Positions 23,306-35,340 of a DNA stretch of 64,000 bases are shown piece after piece. Position 1 is the stretch's first letter, and the number at the start of each line of letters is the position of its first letter. The notes below the pieces were generated by a model that saw only the letters and a list, made by a program, of their open reading frames with translations, did not search any database and was not told the DNA's origin. This DNA comes from Epichloe hybrida. Lineage: Eukaryota > Ascomycota > Sordariomycetes > Hypocreales > Clavicipitaceae. Position numbers and translations under genes: made by a program. The stretch is from NCBI GenBank assembly GCA_019022495.1, contig JAFEKR010000046.1:268144-332143 (forward strand). Direction: 5' to 3'.

Positions 23306-24818
23306 CGTGCTTTACTCTGCCGATGCAAGACAAAAGATGGAAAAGGTAATGTGTCGAAAAGTGCTCCGTCTTCACTGCTGATCAGTCGTGAAAATTCGAA
23401 GATTAAATATGGTGCCAGAAGAAGATTTCGTTTGGAATGCACCTTTTTGAGAGGAACAGATAGCTGCATAGTGGAGCTGCAGCAATTAACCAGTGAATCT
23501 CGACCTGGCACAAACGAGGCAGGAGCGCTTTGCGTTTGCTCTATCACGCATGGATTCATAAGTCGGGGCCGCCGGGGGAGGGACCAACAGCGCAGAGAGT
23601 GCTCACGACCGAGTTTCGCCGATTTGCCGTCAGTTTTTTTCAGAGTTTTTTTTGGGTTCTTCTTTGCAAATACAGAGTGGAAGGTTTCAAGCTGAGTATC
23701 TGGTGCTATATCGTGACAATTCGAAATATCATGAAGCGTGAAATCCTTTTTAGGACTCGAGAAGGAACCAACCTCACCATGCATACTGCTAAGCCCAACC
23801 ACGGCGTTCATTCACAGGCTCCAGTGTCGCTGATTATAAAAGGTGCCTCGTGGCCCTGATACGAAGAGCGACCAGAGAGCTCTGGTTTGTGTTCCGTCAC
23901 GAAGGGCTGCATAGCTGCTAGTTCCTGAGCAGTCGACTCATTTTTCGACCTGAAATGCCTCCATGCTAGGAACCCTAAGAGCGCCTGGCAAAATCAATCC
24001 TCCGACAGTAGCTTCGATGGCAACAGCTGCGACAGCATTGATTGTGAAATTGAAATAGTGACATGGGGTCTTGCGGACCTTGGTATCGGAATCGTAGGGG
24101 ACAAGGTTAAAGATGGCGTCATTGCCTTTGGCCATCTTTCTCTAGAAGCGGCTCAGATCGACGGTCCAAATCAGGCTCGTCAATCTCTTCGATCTACGAA
24201 ACAAGCCAGGGTAAAGTCTGGCTTTTCTTTTCTTTTCAGAAAAGAAGAATAACGCTAGATTTGAAGTACTCGATGTTACATACTGGCTGGTGGGAGATTA
24301 TATGCCTTGCCAGCACTGCCCGGCAGCGTGTGGTGTTCTTGCCAAAGTATCAAGCTCTTATAGGTGAGGTTAGAGGTCCATTGCGAATGGAGCTTCTGGC
24401 CTACTGTGTGCGAGAAATCGTCTTGCTTGACGATTGTTGACAAGGCGGTGACAAGGCCGGCAGCATAAAAGCCCCAATTCAGCACCAGCCAGGGTGGAGG
24501 ACCCTACATGTAATAAGTTCGCGCAGTTGCCCACATTTTGTGCCGATCGCCCAACGGCAAGGTTGGACCCGCTTCATCCTCCCAGACCTTATTACCTCTG
24601 ACCTTTGGCCTTGCTCCTCAACAAGTGCCTCATCATGCGTCTCATCAGTCTGACGAACCCACGGCTATATCTGCAGCATACCACCACGATAGCCGGAATG
24701 AGAGCAACCCGGTAATCTCAAGCCCTCACTATGGCTGTTGCCTCCCTGCAAGAGGAAACGATACAGCACCGTCACGTCAATGGGCCATCTCAGCTGGTGA
24801 CATCATCCCAAAATCGTC
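23306..24818. other. Divergent intergenic region with an unresolved minus-strand coding-like stretch
   Basis: About 1.5 kb. See the separate entry for 23938-24530. The remainder has no supported feature. Confidence 0.4.
23938..24530 (-). pseudogene. Unrecognised coding-like stretch, possibly spliced or degraded
   Basis: Reading leftwards from about 24516, a frame after a TAG acceptor-like site gives PPPWLVLNWGFYAAGL and stays open to 24276. A GTATGT donor follows at its end. A second frame at 24135-23938 encodes 65 residues with an Ala/Val-rich hydrophobic segment (AVAAVAIEATVGG). Between them is a frame reading IEEIDEPDLDRRSEPLLE. I could not join these into one frame with normal splice sites. 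It may be a small membrane-protein gene with unusual splicing, a decayed gene, or chance. No family recognised. Confidence 0.25.
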
Positions 24819-25864
24819 ATGGGGCTCGTCGACTACTCGTCCTCATCTGACGATGAAGTGCTGCCCAATTCTCCGCCGTGTAAGCGCCAAAAGCGCAAGG
24901 CAGGGCCAAATGGCGAGCAAGAGTCAACAATGCCACCGCTACCCGCAACATTTCACGATCTATATGCATCCACTGTGCGGCAGAGTGTGGTGGATGATCC
25001 CAGCTTGCATCAGGGGCGGAAGCGCCAGAACCCCCATGTGGTTGGGCACTGGCCTTCCCATATTTACGTGGAATGTACGTACGTTTGTCTTCTTGCTCCA
25101 TCTCCGACTGTTTCCGAGTCCTCGCATATACGTTACACAAACTCGATTTGTATTAATTTCATGGACAAGGGCATCCCACAACCACGCAGCACGACACCCT
25201 TGACGCGCTTATGAAGAAGACCCAGACCCAGATTGGGGAAGATATTCATCTCCACAACTTTCTCACCAGCGATCTAGGTACACCTCTACCACTGCATATC
25301 AGCCTTTCAAAACCTCTCAGCCTACCTACTTCCAAAAAGGATGACTTCTTCTCCAAGATCCAAGATGCCATCTACACCAGTGGCGTCGGTCGCTTCTCCG
25401 TGAAGCCTGCCGGGTTAGCTTGGTACAGATCCCCGGATTCAGATCGCACATTCTTCGTATTACGGGTCATCACGACGAGAGAACTCAGCTCCCAGAACAC
25501 CGACGATAAAAAAAGACCGTTGCGGCTGTCGACCAATCCTGAGCTGATGGCCATTCTCGTCAAGTGTAATAAAGCTGCTGCCCATTTTGGACAGCCACCT
25601 TTGTATCAGCAAAGTGCTGGTGATGCGGTGGACGCGGCGTTCCATGTATCAATAGGTTGGACGATGGGTTCTCCTGATGAAGAAACGTGCTTGATGGTAC
25701 TCAAAAATTTCAGTGATGTGCAGTTTGGAAAGATTCGTGACTGGGAAATTGATGTAGATGGGGTCAAGGCCAAGATTGGGAATATCATCACCCATATACC
25801 ATTGTCAAGAAGGGGAAACAGACAAGAGGGTAGCGAAGAGCCAAACTCATTGTTTGGATCTTGA
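24819..25864 (+). CDS. USB1: U6 snRNA 3'-exoribonuclease/phosphodiesterase Usb1
   Basis: A 2H phosphoesterase that trims and modifies the U6 snRNA 3' end in the nucleus. Exons are 24819-25074 and 25170-25864 (316 aa); the 95 bp intron joins VE to W. The N-terminus is acidic/serine-rich (DYSSSSDDE) and followed by a basic KRQKRK patch, a plausible nuclear signal. The catalytic pair is visible as LHISLS in the first half and FHVSIGW in the second, the two HxS motifs that define the family. Length and order match fungal Usb1. A trinucleotide repeat array begins 37 bp after the stop. Confidence 0.92.
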
Positions 25865-25880
25865 AAACAGTACTCCGCAT

Positions 25881-26004
25881 AGAAGAAGAAGAAGAAGAAG
25901 TGTAGTAGTAGTAGTAGTACAAAGTAGTAGTAGTAGTAGTAGTAGCAGTAGTAGTAGTAGTAGCAGTAGTAGTGATAGTAGTAGTAGTAGTAGTGATAGT
26001 AGTA
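25881..26004. repeat. GAA and TAG trinucleotide microsatellites
   Basis: A (GAA)6 run at about 25882-25899 is followed by an interrupted (TAG)n array from about 25902 to 26004, with CAG and TGA variants. It lies just 3' of USB1 and probably in its 3' UTR. Confidence 0.9.
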
Positions 26005-26429
26005 CTTGGCTATTTTCGCAACTATAAATAGGCCCGTGTGATGGAGCCAAGTCCACGTACTGGGGCCAATGGTACTTTCAAGTGCAACAATGGGTAGCCA
26101 TGTTCGCGGCGAGTAGCAATACAATCAATCGATGAGACTTGGGCGCTTCACATCCCTCATACCCTGCACTGCATGCCACCTTGTAGTGGCTTCTCCAGGT
26201 AATGAACAGCCCAGGCCCTTTGCTTTGCTTTGACGCCAGACCCGACGGAGCATAGTCTACGGGGAATTACAGTTGCCGAAATCACCGCTTATTTGCACGC
26301 ACGAGGTTGTTGATGTCCCCCATGTTTTTCTCACATTATTTCGGCGGAGTCCCGTTCCCGGACATGCCATGCTCGGGCTCCATTTTAGCTCCATTCCGAT
26401 GCTTCTTTGGGTTGATGGGCCTTGACCTA

Positions 26430-26488
26430 TCCTCGACCTCTCCTCGACCTGTCCTCGACCTCTCCTCGACCTGTCCTCGACCTCTCCT
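26430..26488. repeat. 11 bp minisatellite, alternating variants
   Basis: At least five tandem units of CCTCGACCTCT and CCTCGACCTGT alternate strictly, forming a 22 bp higher-order repeat. Confidence 0.85.
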
Positions 26489-27177
26489 CCATGTAGACAA
26501 CTGATTTCCGCAACAGTTTGTTCACCTGGCACTCTGCGCGCCTTCCTCCTCCCCTGTTGCCAGATGCCAAAAAGAGGTCACAACACAGAAGCACTTGTAG
26601 ACGTGCTTGTTTTGCCCGCCTTTGATTCTCAAACATCTCAAGGAGCCTGATGCGATTCGCTCAATTGCTTAGCTTCAACGACGCGGCTGGCGGCATACCA
26701 TCCAATTCGTCAATATAATAATACATGGTCGTCAAAGAGAAGATTCCCCTGGCCCAGGTACCCTTTGAACTCCAAGAAGGGGAAGGAAGAAAAAAAATCA
26801 CAATCCAGTCACCTAGTCCACCAACCCACTTGACAACATTTCCGCCCCTCTCCCCTCCCCTCCCCGCACCACGCACTGGCCCTTGACGCGCCTGATTGTT
26901 TTCTTGAGCTTTCTTCCCTTTTAATATCGTTCTGTTGGGTTTGCTTTGCCTCGAAAAGTCGGAGTGAACTAACGACGTCGCATCGCCACTTTTTCCCTTT
27001 GTTGCCTCGTACTGGTTCTACCGAGTGGGCGAAGGGCACAGGATAAAAAAAAAAAAAAAGTGCAGCAACACGTACGTCTGGAGCTGCAAGCCGCCCAGCC
27101 CTGGTTAGAAAAATCGTCAACTTTGGACTCGAGGTCAACCACACACACCTTGCTTGGTCAGACGTAAAGCCTGACCC

Positions 27178-27694
27178 ATGGATATCGACATGAGTCGCCG
27201 GAACAAGACTCCCAGGTCGCTGTCAGACTCTGAACGGGCGCGCCTTGAAGAATTCATTGACTCGATTCACTATTCTGCAAGGTAAACACGGCTTCTCGAA
27301 GTTTTCCGGCCTTCACCGCTTTCGTCGGGGACTTTTTTTTTTCTTTTTTTGTTCTTTTTTTCTTTTCGCGCGTTCCAAGATGTTGCGAAGCCGCTGTATG
27401 GCCAACGAGCTGATTTGTGTGTCCTACCAGATACTCGGATAGCGAATACGAGTACCGGCACGTGCAGCTGCCAAAAGCTATGCTCAAGGCAATCCCAAAG
27501 GATTATCATGACACGTCGAAAGGAACTCTGAAATTGCTATGGGAAGAGGAATGGCGAGCTATTGGTATTACTCAGGTACGACAACGCGCCCTGTTTCAAG
27601 AAACCCGCATCAGTTACGGCAATACACCGAGAACATTGCGCGAGACAATCATGCCAGAGCAGGATATTTGTTGACAGTGCTCGCAGAGTCTTGG
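27178..27694 (+). pseudogene. CKS1: CKS1, cyclin-dependent kinase regulatory subunit, truncated at a repeat boundary
   Basis: Cks1/Suc1 binds Cdk1 and phosphorylated Cdk substrates. Exons are 27178-27281, 27431-27575 and the start of a third at 27687. Residues [16 protein letters not shown] and [14 protein letters not shown] are unmistakable and match the family throughout. After an acceptor at 27686 the third exon begins SLG, exactly as in other Cks proteins, but the next residue should be the conserved Trp of the anion-binding site and the following HEPEPHILLF strand is missing. Instead the sequence becomes AT-rich repeat at about 27695, giving about 17 unrelated codons and a stop at 27749. 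The last beta strand is essential to the Cks fold, so this copy should not work. The missing exon does not reappear at the far side of the repeat block (43.1 kb). A translocation, or an assembly misjoin in repeats, could explain this. Confidence 0.85.
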
Positions 27695-28465
27695 TTTAGT
27701 CTTCTTAAATAATTTAAACAAAGTAAATAGCAATATAATAACAGCGTAATTTCTACGCTTATTAAGAGGGATAGACTAGGTAAATCTAAAAAACAGGCAA
27801 AACAGGAAAAACAGGAAAAACAGGGTAAATAGAATAAACAGGATAAACAGGGTGGGATAAATAGGATAAACAGAATAGGATAAATAGGATAAACAGGATT
27901 AATAGGATAAACAAAGGGAAATAACGAAAAACAATAGAAAAAGTATAAAAAAGGGAAAAAATAGCAAAAAGAGGGAAGAGCAGGCCATAAAGATAGCGCA
28001 AAAGTAAAAACAACTTAATATTTAGAACACTAAGGCGTAAAAAGCTATAAAGAGAGAAGAGAGGTTATAAAGAGAGTGTAGAAGGAGGTTATATAGGTTA
28101 GCTAGCTTAGCTAAGGATTATTTTTAATATTAGGTTTAAATAAAATGCCTTGCGGCAATAGATTTAGTTATTTAGTTAGTTTTCTTGTGATAGACAATAA
28201 GATTAATAATTAACTAAATATCCCAGATAGATATAATAAGGTTATATCCTATAAGCCTAAGGGTTAATAAATTAATCCCTTAGAAGTCTAATAAGCCTAT
28301 AACTAGGATTCTAGTCTATTTTCCTTTAGCACACTCTATAGTTATACCTCTCTACCTAAATAGCCTATCTAGGTTAGCTTAAGAGGTAAGGGGCTGTGTT
28401 ATCTATAGAAATATCTCTTCTTGTAATACCTAACTTATTTGTGGTTATAGTTAACCACTAATTAG
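27695..28465. repeat. AT-rich repeat DNA with a GGATAAACA/GGATAAATA minisatellite
   Basis: The AT-rich block starts abruptly at about 27695. Between about 27795 and 27912 there are imperfect tandem units of 9-11 bp around ATAGGATAAACA. No coding sequence is seen. Confidence 0.75.
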
Positions 28466-28754
28466 TGTTAGTTACACTAAGGAATATTACACTAGTGCGA
28501 AGAGGTTAAATTTAATGAAGTTAATAATAATAGCTAATAATTAAGAGAGAAGAGAAGAGAGAGAAGGAAAGGAATCTAGCTAGGAGAGAAAGTAAGCAAA
28601 AGAGAGGAAAAAGTAAGGCTATAGTGCAGTGCCACTGCTAATAAAGCGGGGTAGCTCGCGATGCATCTAATCACATCGCGTGCATCCCTTTGGTGGCTTC
28701 ACTCTTTAGCCACGGTCAGACTATCTATCGTCTGAAGGTCCGAAGGAAGCCACA
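28466..28754 (+). repeat. LTR-like repeat, copy 1 (plus orientation)
   Basis: 289 bp starting TGTTAGTTACACTAAGG and ending GAAGCCACA, with TG...CA ends. A second copy lies inverted at 42564-42854. This copy keeps much GC-rich sequence in its right half (about 28640-28750) and is less RIP-mutated than copy 2. Flanking five-base sequences (ATTAG, ATTAC) do not match perfectly. Confidence 0.65.
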
Positions 28755-31700
28755 ATTACCTTACTATATAATTACTACTAAGTTACTATAGACTATAAGT
28801 AAAATTATAGCTAATATTTAAGGGGTAATTATAAGTCTAGATTAAGGGGTAATTATAGGTTTAGTTTAAGATCTAGCTAATCCTAGATTTGCCTTAAGCT
28901 CTCTAATTTATGCCTTTATTTATAAGACCTCTTATCTTCTTTAAAGGTAATATAGCTTAGATTATATAACCTTATAGTATTATTATAACGCCCTTTTTTC
29001 TTTAGTTATATTATTTATATCTTTACCTAAATTAGGATTAAGTAGCATTTATTATACCCTATTATTATCTATAGTTTTAGATTATAGGGGTTCTTTATTT
29101 TCCTAATTATCTATAGCTTTATTATTATAAAGTACTAGTGTGTTTCTTATAAATCTTTAGAGTGTTAGCTATATAATAGTCTAGCTAATAGTTTATATCC
29201 TTAAAAAGGTTAAGAGAGATTAATTTATTATAGCTTATACTAAAAGGTTTAGAATAAAGTAATAGCTAAGACTATTATAGTTACTACTAGATAAATACTA
29301 GCTAGGGATAAGTGTGTAAAGGTTTTAATCTTTAACCTAGTACTAATAATATGCGTAGTCTTTAATAAATACCTTGCTTTATAAGCACGTGGCTATCTTG
29401 TAGCTAGCTAGCCTCTTTGTTATCCGCATGGCCTAAAGGTTCTCCAAAGACCTGCTTTAATAAACATCCTATCTTTAACCTCTGCGCTCCTAACAACCTT
29501 ATAATAGCTTATAATACTAATATTACTAATATTACTAAGATTACTAATATTACTAAGATTACTTATAATATTATTAGTGTTAAAGTTTAATAAAAAATAA
29601 ATAACTAATAAATAACTTAAATATAAATACTAGTAATTATAAGTAAGTTACTATAGTAAAAGCTATAGTTTCTAATAACTTAGTATTTTAAGGTTTTTAA
29701 AAATATTAATATTATAAAAATGTTTTCTCTTTTATATTTCTTTAAAATAATAATAAAAGTAAAATAATAGTAATTAAGGTTATAAAAGTTATTAAAGCTT
29801 TTATAATAAGTATAGTATATTATATAAAACTAAGTCCTAGTATTATTTTTAAAAATAAGTTAAACTTATTTTTTATAGCTTATTTAAGCTATATAAGGTA
29901 ATTAAAATAATACTATTAGTTATCTATTAATAAATTATAAATATTAGTCTATTATATTCTTTCTTTATGTATTATTATAATAAGATATATAAATTTACTA
30001 TATTTAACTTCTTAAAGCTTTAGAATTATAAAGCTTAAAGTAATATTTAATTAGTTTAAATAGTAAATAAATAGTTTAAGCTTTTTTTAAGTTCTTATTA
30101 TATAATAATAATATTGAAGTACTAAGTATATACTCTATTAACTTTTATATATTTATTTAGATTTCTAATTTAATTTAATTATATTAGTTTAGGGTATTTT
30201 TTAATTAAATTACTATATATAACTTCTTAAAGCTTTAGAATTATAAAGCTTAAAGTAATATTTAATTAGTTTAAATAGTAAATAAATAGTTTAAGCTTTT
30301 TTTAAGTTCTTATTATATTAATAATAATATTAAAGTACTAAGTATATATTTTATTAACTTTTATATATTTATTTAGATTTCTAATTTAATTTAATTATAT
30401 TAGTTTAGGGTATTTTTTAATTAAATTAATAATAAAAACATAAAATAATTAATAATAATAGTAAATAAAATAATTAGAAGGTTTTTCTTAAAGTTATATT
30501 AGTAAAATAAAGTAATAAGTATAATAATATTATTAAAAAGGTATAATATTATAAATAACCCTAGTTATAGTAAAATCCTTAAAAAAAGGTAAATATTATA
30601 AATTCTATAACTAATTAAGTAAAATAGGTAATAATAAAGGCTTCTATATAACTAGCTTTCTTTTAATCCTTATAATAACATTATATAATAAAAAGACCTA
30701 CTTTTTTTTACTAACACTATATTTATAGTTTTTATAGATAGTGTAGTTAGTAATTACACTAATTACACTACACTACAAGCAAAAAAAAACTATATTACAC
30801 TACACTATAAAAAAAAACTACAATACACTAACTACAAAAAAAAAAAAAACTATAATACATTAACTATAAGAAAAAAAAACTACATTATAAATACAAATTT
30901 TTCCTAAAAACTACACTAACTACACTACAAACAATACTCTGATTATACCTCTCTAATATAGTAAATATAAAGCTTTATAAGTAAATATTAAATATAATCT
31001 CTAGTGTTCCTAAATATTAGGTAGTAAAGTATATATATACACTAGGCTTTAAGAACCTTACTAGTAACCTCTATAAGTTACTTATAATTACAAAGAGTAG
31101 TATAAGAAGTATATAATACTACTAGTAATAAGATAAAGACCCTTTAGAGGCTATATTTATAGACTACTAATATAGATAATATAGTTAAAGGGATAGAGAA
31201 AGAGAAGGTTATTATCGTAATTTTAAATACCTTAAGCGCTACTTTATTTATAGTAAAAGTAGCTATTAGTTAATAAATTACTCTAATACTAAGTAAAAGA
31301 GAGAGAAAGAGAGATAGTAAAATAGTAAGAGTTATTATTTACCCCCTTTAGAGAAGAGATTCTAGTTATTCCTTACTATAATTAAAGGTAATACTAATGC
31401 TAAGGTAAAGAAGCTAAAAGACTAGGAATCCTAGCTTAAGGCCTATATCTAAGCTTAAGATAATAAAGATAATAATAGTACTAAAGAAAGGCTATTATTA
31501 AAAGCATATTTAAGCATTATGTAATTCTTTTGCTCTAGTCCCTAGATAATTAATAATGTTAATATCCTTATAATACTTAAGAATTAGGCTTTTTAATATC
31601 TCTTACTTAAGTAAGAGCTATATCTTAAAGAGAATTCTAATAAGGATAACTTAATTTACTATACCTCTAAAGGATACTATTTTAAAGAGATCTTTAAAGG

Positions 31701-34700
31701 AATTATACTAGATATAAAAGCCTTAGGCTAATTAACTACTAGTCTAGCATAAGCTAAAGCCTTGCTAAGATTAATGCTATTATTAATAATTAAACCTTAT
31801 AACCTAGAAGTTATTTGCTTTAGTGCTAAATTAGTAATAATATATAGCGTTATTTATATACCTATAAAGCTTAGCTAAATTAACTTCTATGTCCTTAACA
31901 CTACTATACCTTTCCTTTTTTCCCTTACTAATATAAATAAAATAAAGGTTAAGATTAATAACCTTACTAATATATTAATTTAAAATAATAAGACTATACT
32001 TATTATATATAAATAAGGCTACCCTTAGTGGCTTCTAAAGGTAAGAGAAACCACTGCTTTTTACCTATTAGAAGAAGAGATTTATTAACTTTACTAAAGG
32101 TTTAGTTATCCCTTAATTTAATAGCTTATAAAGATCCTTTAATAGGCTAGTTATAATATTAAACGCTAGGTAATTAAGAGGCTTATAAAGGTCTATTACT
32201 ATTATTAAATAAATAGAAAAGCCCTTAGCTAGTTTAAGTTCTCTCTTAAAGATAACTATAACTTTAACTATAAGATTATTATTAATATTATATAAATTAA
32301 TAGCTAGCTAGTCCTTTATATTATTAATTTAGTAACCTTATTTTAAGTAGCCTAATTCCTTAACTCTAAGAAGCAAAAAGCTTATAATATCTAGGATATA
32401 ATTAAAGAGTGCTAAATTAATATATATCTAGGCCCTTTAGACTAGATTATTTATAATACTAGTAATAACTTTACTTCAGGTAAATTTAAGTATTATACTT
32501 ACTTAATATTAATTAATATTAATAAGATACTTATTAAAGCCTATAATAGCATTAGAAAGGTTAAAAGATATTATAGACCTTTTTACTAGGCTTATAATAT
32601 TATTATAGATTTAATTAGTAAAGAGATTACTCCTAAGTAATAACTCTAAATAGCTATTAAAGCTATTAATAACTTAGTAAGCCTTAATAGCCTTATACTA
32701 ACCTTACTAGTCTTTAGAGCTTACTTATAAATAATAAATAAGTTATTACTAAGTGTCTTTATTATTTAATAAGCTAAAGTAATTTAGAAAGTAACTAATA
32801 AAGTTTACTATTACCTAGCTAAGAGGTAAGTTTATAAGGCCCTTAGTGCCTAGAATAGCTTTAATATATTACTAATATATTAGCTATTACTATAGGCTAA
32901 TATATATATATAAAAAGAAAAAGGTAAATAGCATAGCCTTTATAAGCTATTAGCTACTAATAAGAAGACCTATATAGTTAAGATACCCTATAGCCTAGCT
33001 AAGTTTTACTCTATAGTAGTAAAGCTATATTATAAGAACTTATAGTATATAGGAGCTAATAGCTAAAGCCTTTAGGGTATTAGGGAATATAACCTAAACC
33101 TAGAGGTCCTTACTTATAGTATAGCTCTTTCTTATACTATAGCCCTCTTTAATATTATAGTCTTATTATAAGAAAGGGCTAAGAGGGCTAAGGAAAATAA
33201 GCTACTTATAAAAGGTAATAAGGTAAGGGAAGAAAAGAAAGAGATACTAGTAAAGAGAAAGAGAGAGAGGCTAAGGAAAAACCTTATAGTTTAATTTTAT
33301 ATTAATAAGAGTATAAAAAAGCCTATAAAGGCTATTAAGGCTAAAGTTAATTTTATAGGAAGCTATAAAGTTAAAGAACTTATAGTAAGCTTTAAGGTAA
33401 CTAAAGCTACCCCTATAGAAAGCTATAAAGTTAGTAACCCTAAGAAAGTAAAAGTAAAGATAATTAAGGCCTAGGTTTATAATCCTAAGGAGTTTATTAG
33501 ACTTATAAAGCCTCTTATATTTATTAATAAAGACTAAGAGAAAGTATTAATTAAGGAAATTATAGCTAGAGAAGTACTAAATATAGTATTCCTTATAGTA
33601 AAAGAAAAGGCTAACTAAAACCTTACCTATTAACTTTACTAAGAGGGAAAGATTATAACCTTAGGGAGCCTCTTTAAATAATCTAACTAAGCTAAGATTA
33701 ATACCTTATAAGCTTATAATATATTTTAGATTTATAATATTTAATCTAGTAAAGTATAAAGGCCACTAGATCTTTAATTCTTATATAGTCTAAGAGATTA
33801 AAGGCAAAGGCACTAAATTATTATATAAGAAGTTATGCCTTATTATATAAGGGCATAATAATAGAGGAAAAGAGGCTATCTTAACCTAATTACTAATAAT
33901 ATAGTAATTAAGCTAATAGATTATTATAGCCCTTACTTTATTATTAAAGTAAAAGGGAATTTACCTTTAGCTATAAGATATTATATAAGCTTATGTTTAA
34001 TCCTAAATAACCCTAAATAAGCTAATTATTATAAAGTTACTAAAGTAAATTATATATCTCTTTTTAAAGGGCATAATAATAAAGGTAATTAAGCCTCTTT
34101 ATAAGATTATAAAGGCTAGAACTTACTAGTAAGTAATATATTTTTACTACTATAGGGATAATCTTAATATAATAACCTTAATATATAATCCTTACTTACT
34201 AATTATAGCCTTAAATAATAAAAACCTCTTTAGTATTATAGAAATATAAACAAATAATACACTAGGCCTTAGTAATAATAACTTCTTTAAGAAAGAAAAA
34301 AGAGAGCTTTAAAAGGTAAAGTTATAGCTAAAGAGAAGTAATACCTAATAACTATTAATCCCCTTATTTTTAATAGCTATATCCTAACCTAGAATACTAA
34401 TAACTCCCTAACCTTAACCTAAAAGGGCTAAAGTTAGAAGATTAAGGAAATTAACTCTTAATTACTAATAGTAAGGCAAGATTATGTAAAGCAAAGAGCC
34501 TAAGGAAGCTATATTATAATAGTCTATTAACTAGAAGCATTATATAACCTATTAATTACTATATAACACTAAGAACCCTTTACTAATAATATCTTATAAC
34601 TTAATAAATACCTTAAGTAATAAATTAAAAATTAGTAATAAGGGCTATAGTATATCCCCTTAACTCTTAAGGAAGTAAAGCTCTTTATATTTATAAATAA

Positions 34701-35335
34701 GTCTTTTACTAATAATAAAGACCTTAGCTTATAAATTAGATATATTATTATAGTTAGTAATAAAGTAATAAAGGAGAATAATACCTTTATCTTAAAAGGG
34801 AATATTATTATATATAGCTTTATAAAAAGCAAGTATATAACCTATAGCGCACTTATATCTAAGCTATATAGCATAGTATAAGGCGCTAATATTGTATATA
34901 TAATAGCTATAACCCTTAATATAATTATAGACTAATTAAAGATACCTTAAATCCTAATAATTCTCTATATAGACTTTTTCTTATTATATAAATGCCTTAT
35001 AAAGCTAGGTATAATAAAAGAGAAGTAGCTAATAATTAATATTATAGCCCTTTAGTAATTATATAAGAGAAGGGAGGTTTATAAAGTTAGATAAATTAAT
35101 AGTAGCAATAATCTAGCTAATATAATAATAAAGGTATTACTAAATTTAGCTCTTTTAACCTTAATTAATTTAAATAAATTAATAATTTATGTAAAGGGCT
35201 AGGTTAAGAGACCTATAAGGTTAGATAAAGGGAAGGATTAATATAATAGGCAAGTAGGTATAGCTAGGTTAATTAGAATAACTAAAGCTATAATAGCTAA
35301 TAAGAACTGTGGATTCCTATCAAGGGATTTACTTA
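28755..35335 (+). mobile_element. Old Copia-type retrotransposon, heavily RIP-degraded
   Basis: No open frame survives, but reading through TAG/TAA codons shows pieces of a common fungal Ty1/Copia-like polyprotein. The order is a gag/protease region (about 31.0-32.0 kb), an integrase core with LGPLDQIIYNTSNNFTS at about 32430-32490, and an RNase H region with FINKSFTNNKDLSLQIRYI at about 34680-34750, continuing to about 35200. CpA and TpG are rare and TpA is very common, the expected RIP outcome. The TIR-element copy at about 29490-30941 lies in its 5' part. The 3' LTR is not found; the younger Copia element is inserted at 35341, just past the polyprotein end. Borders are approximate. Confidence 0.7.
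29490..30941 (+). mobile_element. TIR element, 5'-truncated copy
   Basis: About 1.45 kb matching the right part of the element at 60338-62195 in the same orientation. It includes the TACTAAGATTACTAA-type repeats at its left, a block with CCCTAGTTATAGTAAAATCC, the subterminal ACTACACTA/poly-A region at 30720-30930, and the terminal CAATACTCTG ending at 30941. The left terminus is absent. No coding capacity is seen. Confidence 0.75.
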
Positions 35336-35340
35336 TATAC

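Larger units (their letters stand above)
25865..27177. other. Intergenic region, USB1 / CKS1
   Basis: About 1.3 kb containing the microsatellite above and an 11 bp minisatellite, plus the CKS1 promoter with an A-run at 27045-27059. No additional gene is supported. Confidence 0.45.

Noticed and set aside
24538..25203. 221-codon plus-strand frame overlapping USB1
   Set aside because: It overlaps USB1 exon 1 and its intron in another frame and has no recognisable similarity.
27786..28013. 75-codon minus-strand frame rich in Tyr, Pro, Val and Phe
   Set aside because: It is a translation of the GGATAAACA minisatellite.
34632..34832. 66-codon minus-strand frame in the AT-rich block
   Set aside because: It is antisense to the RNase H remnant of the older Copia element.
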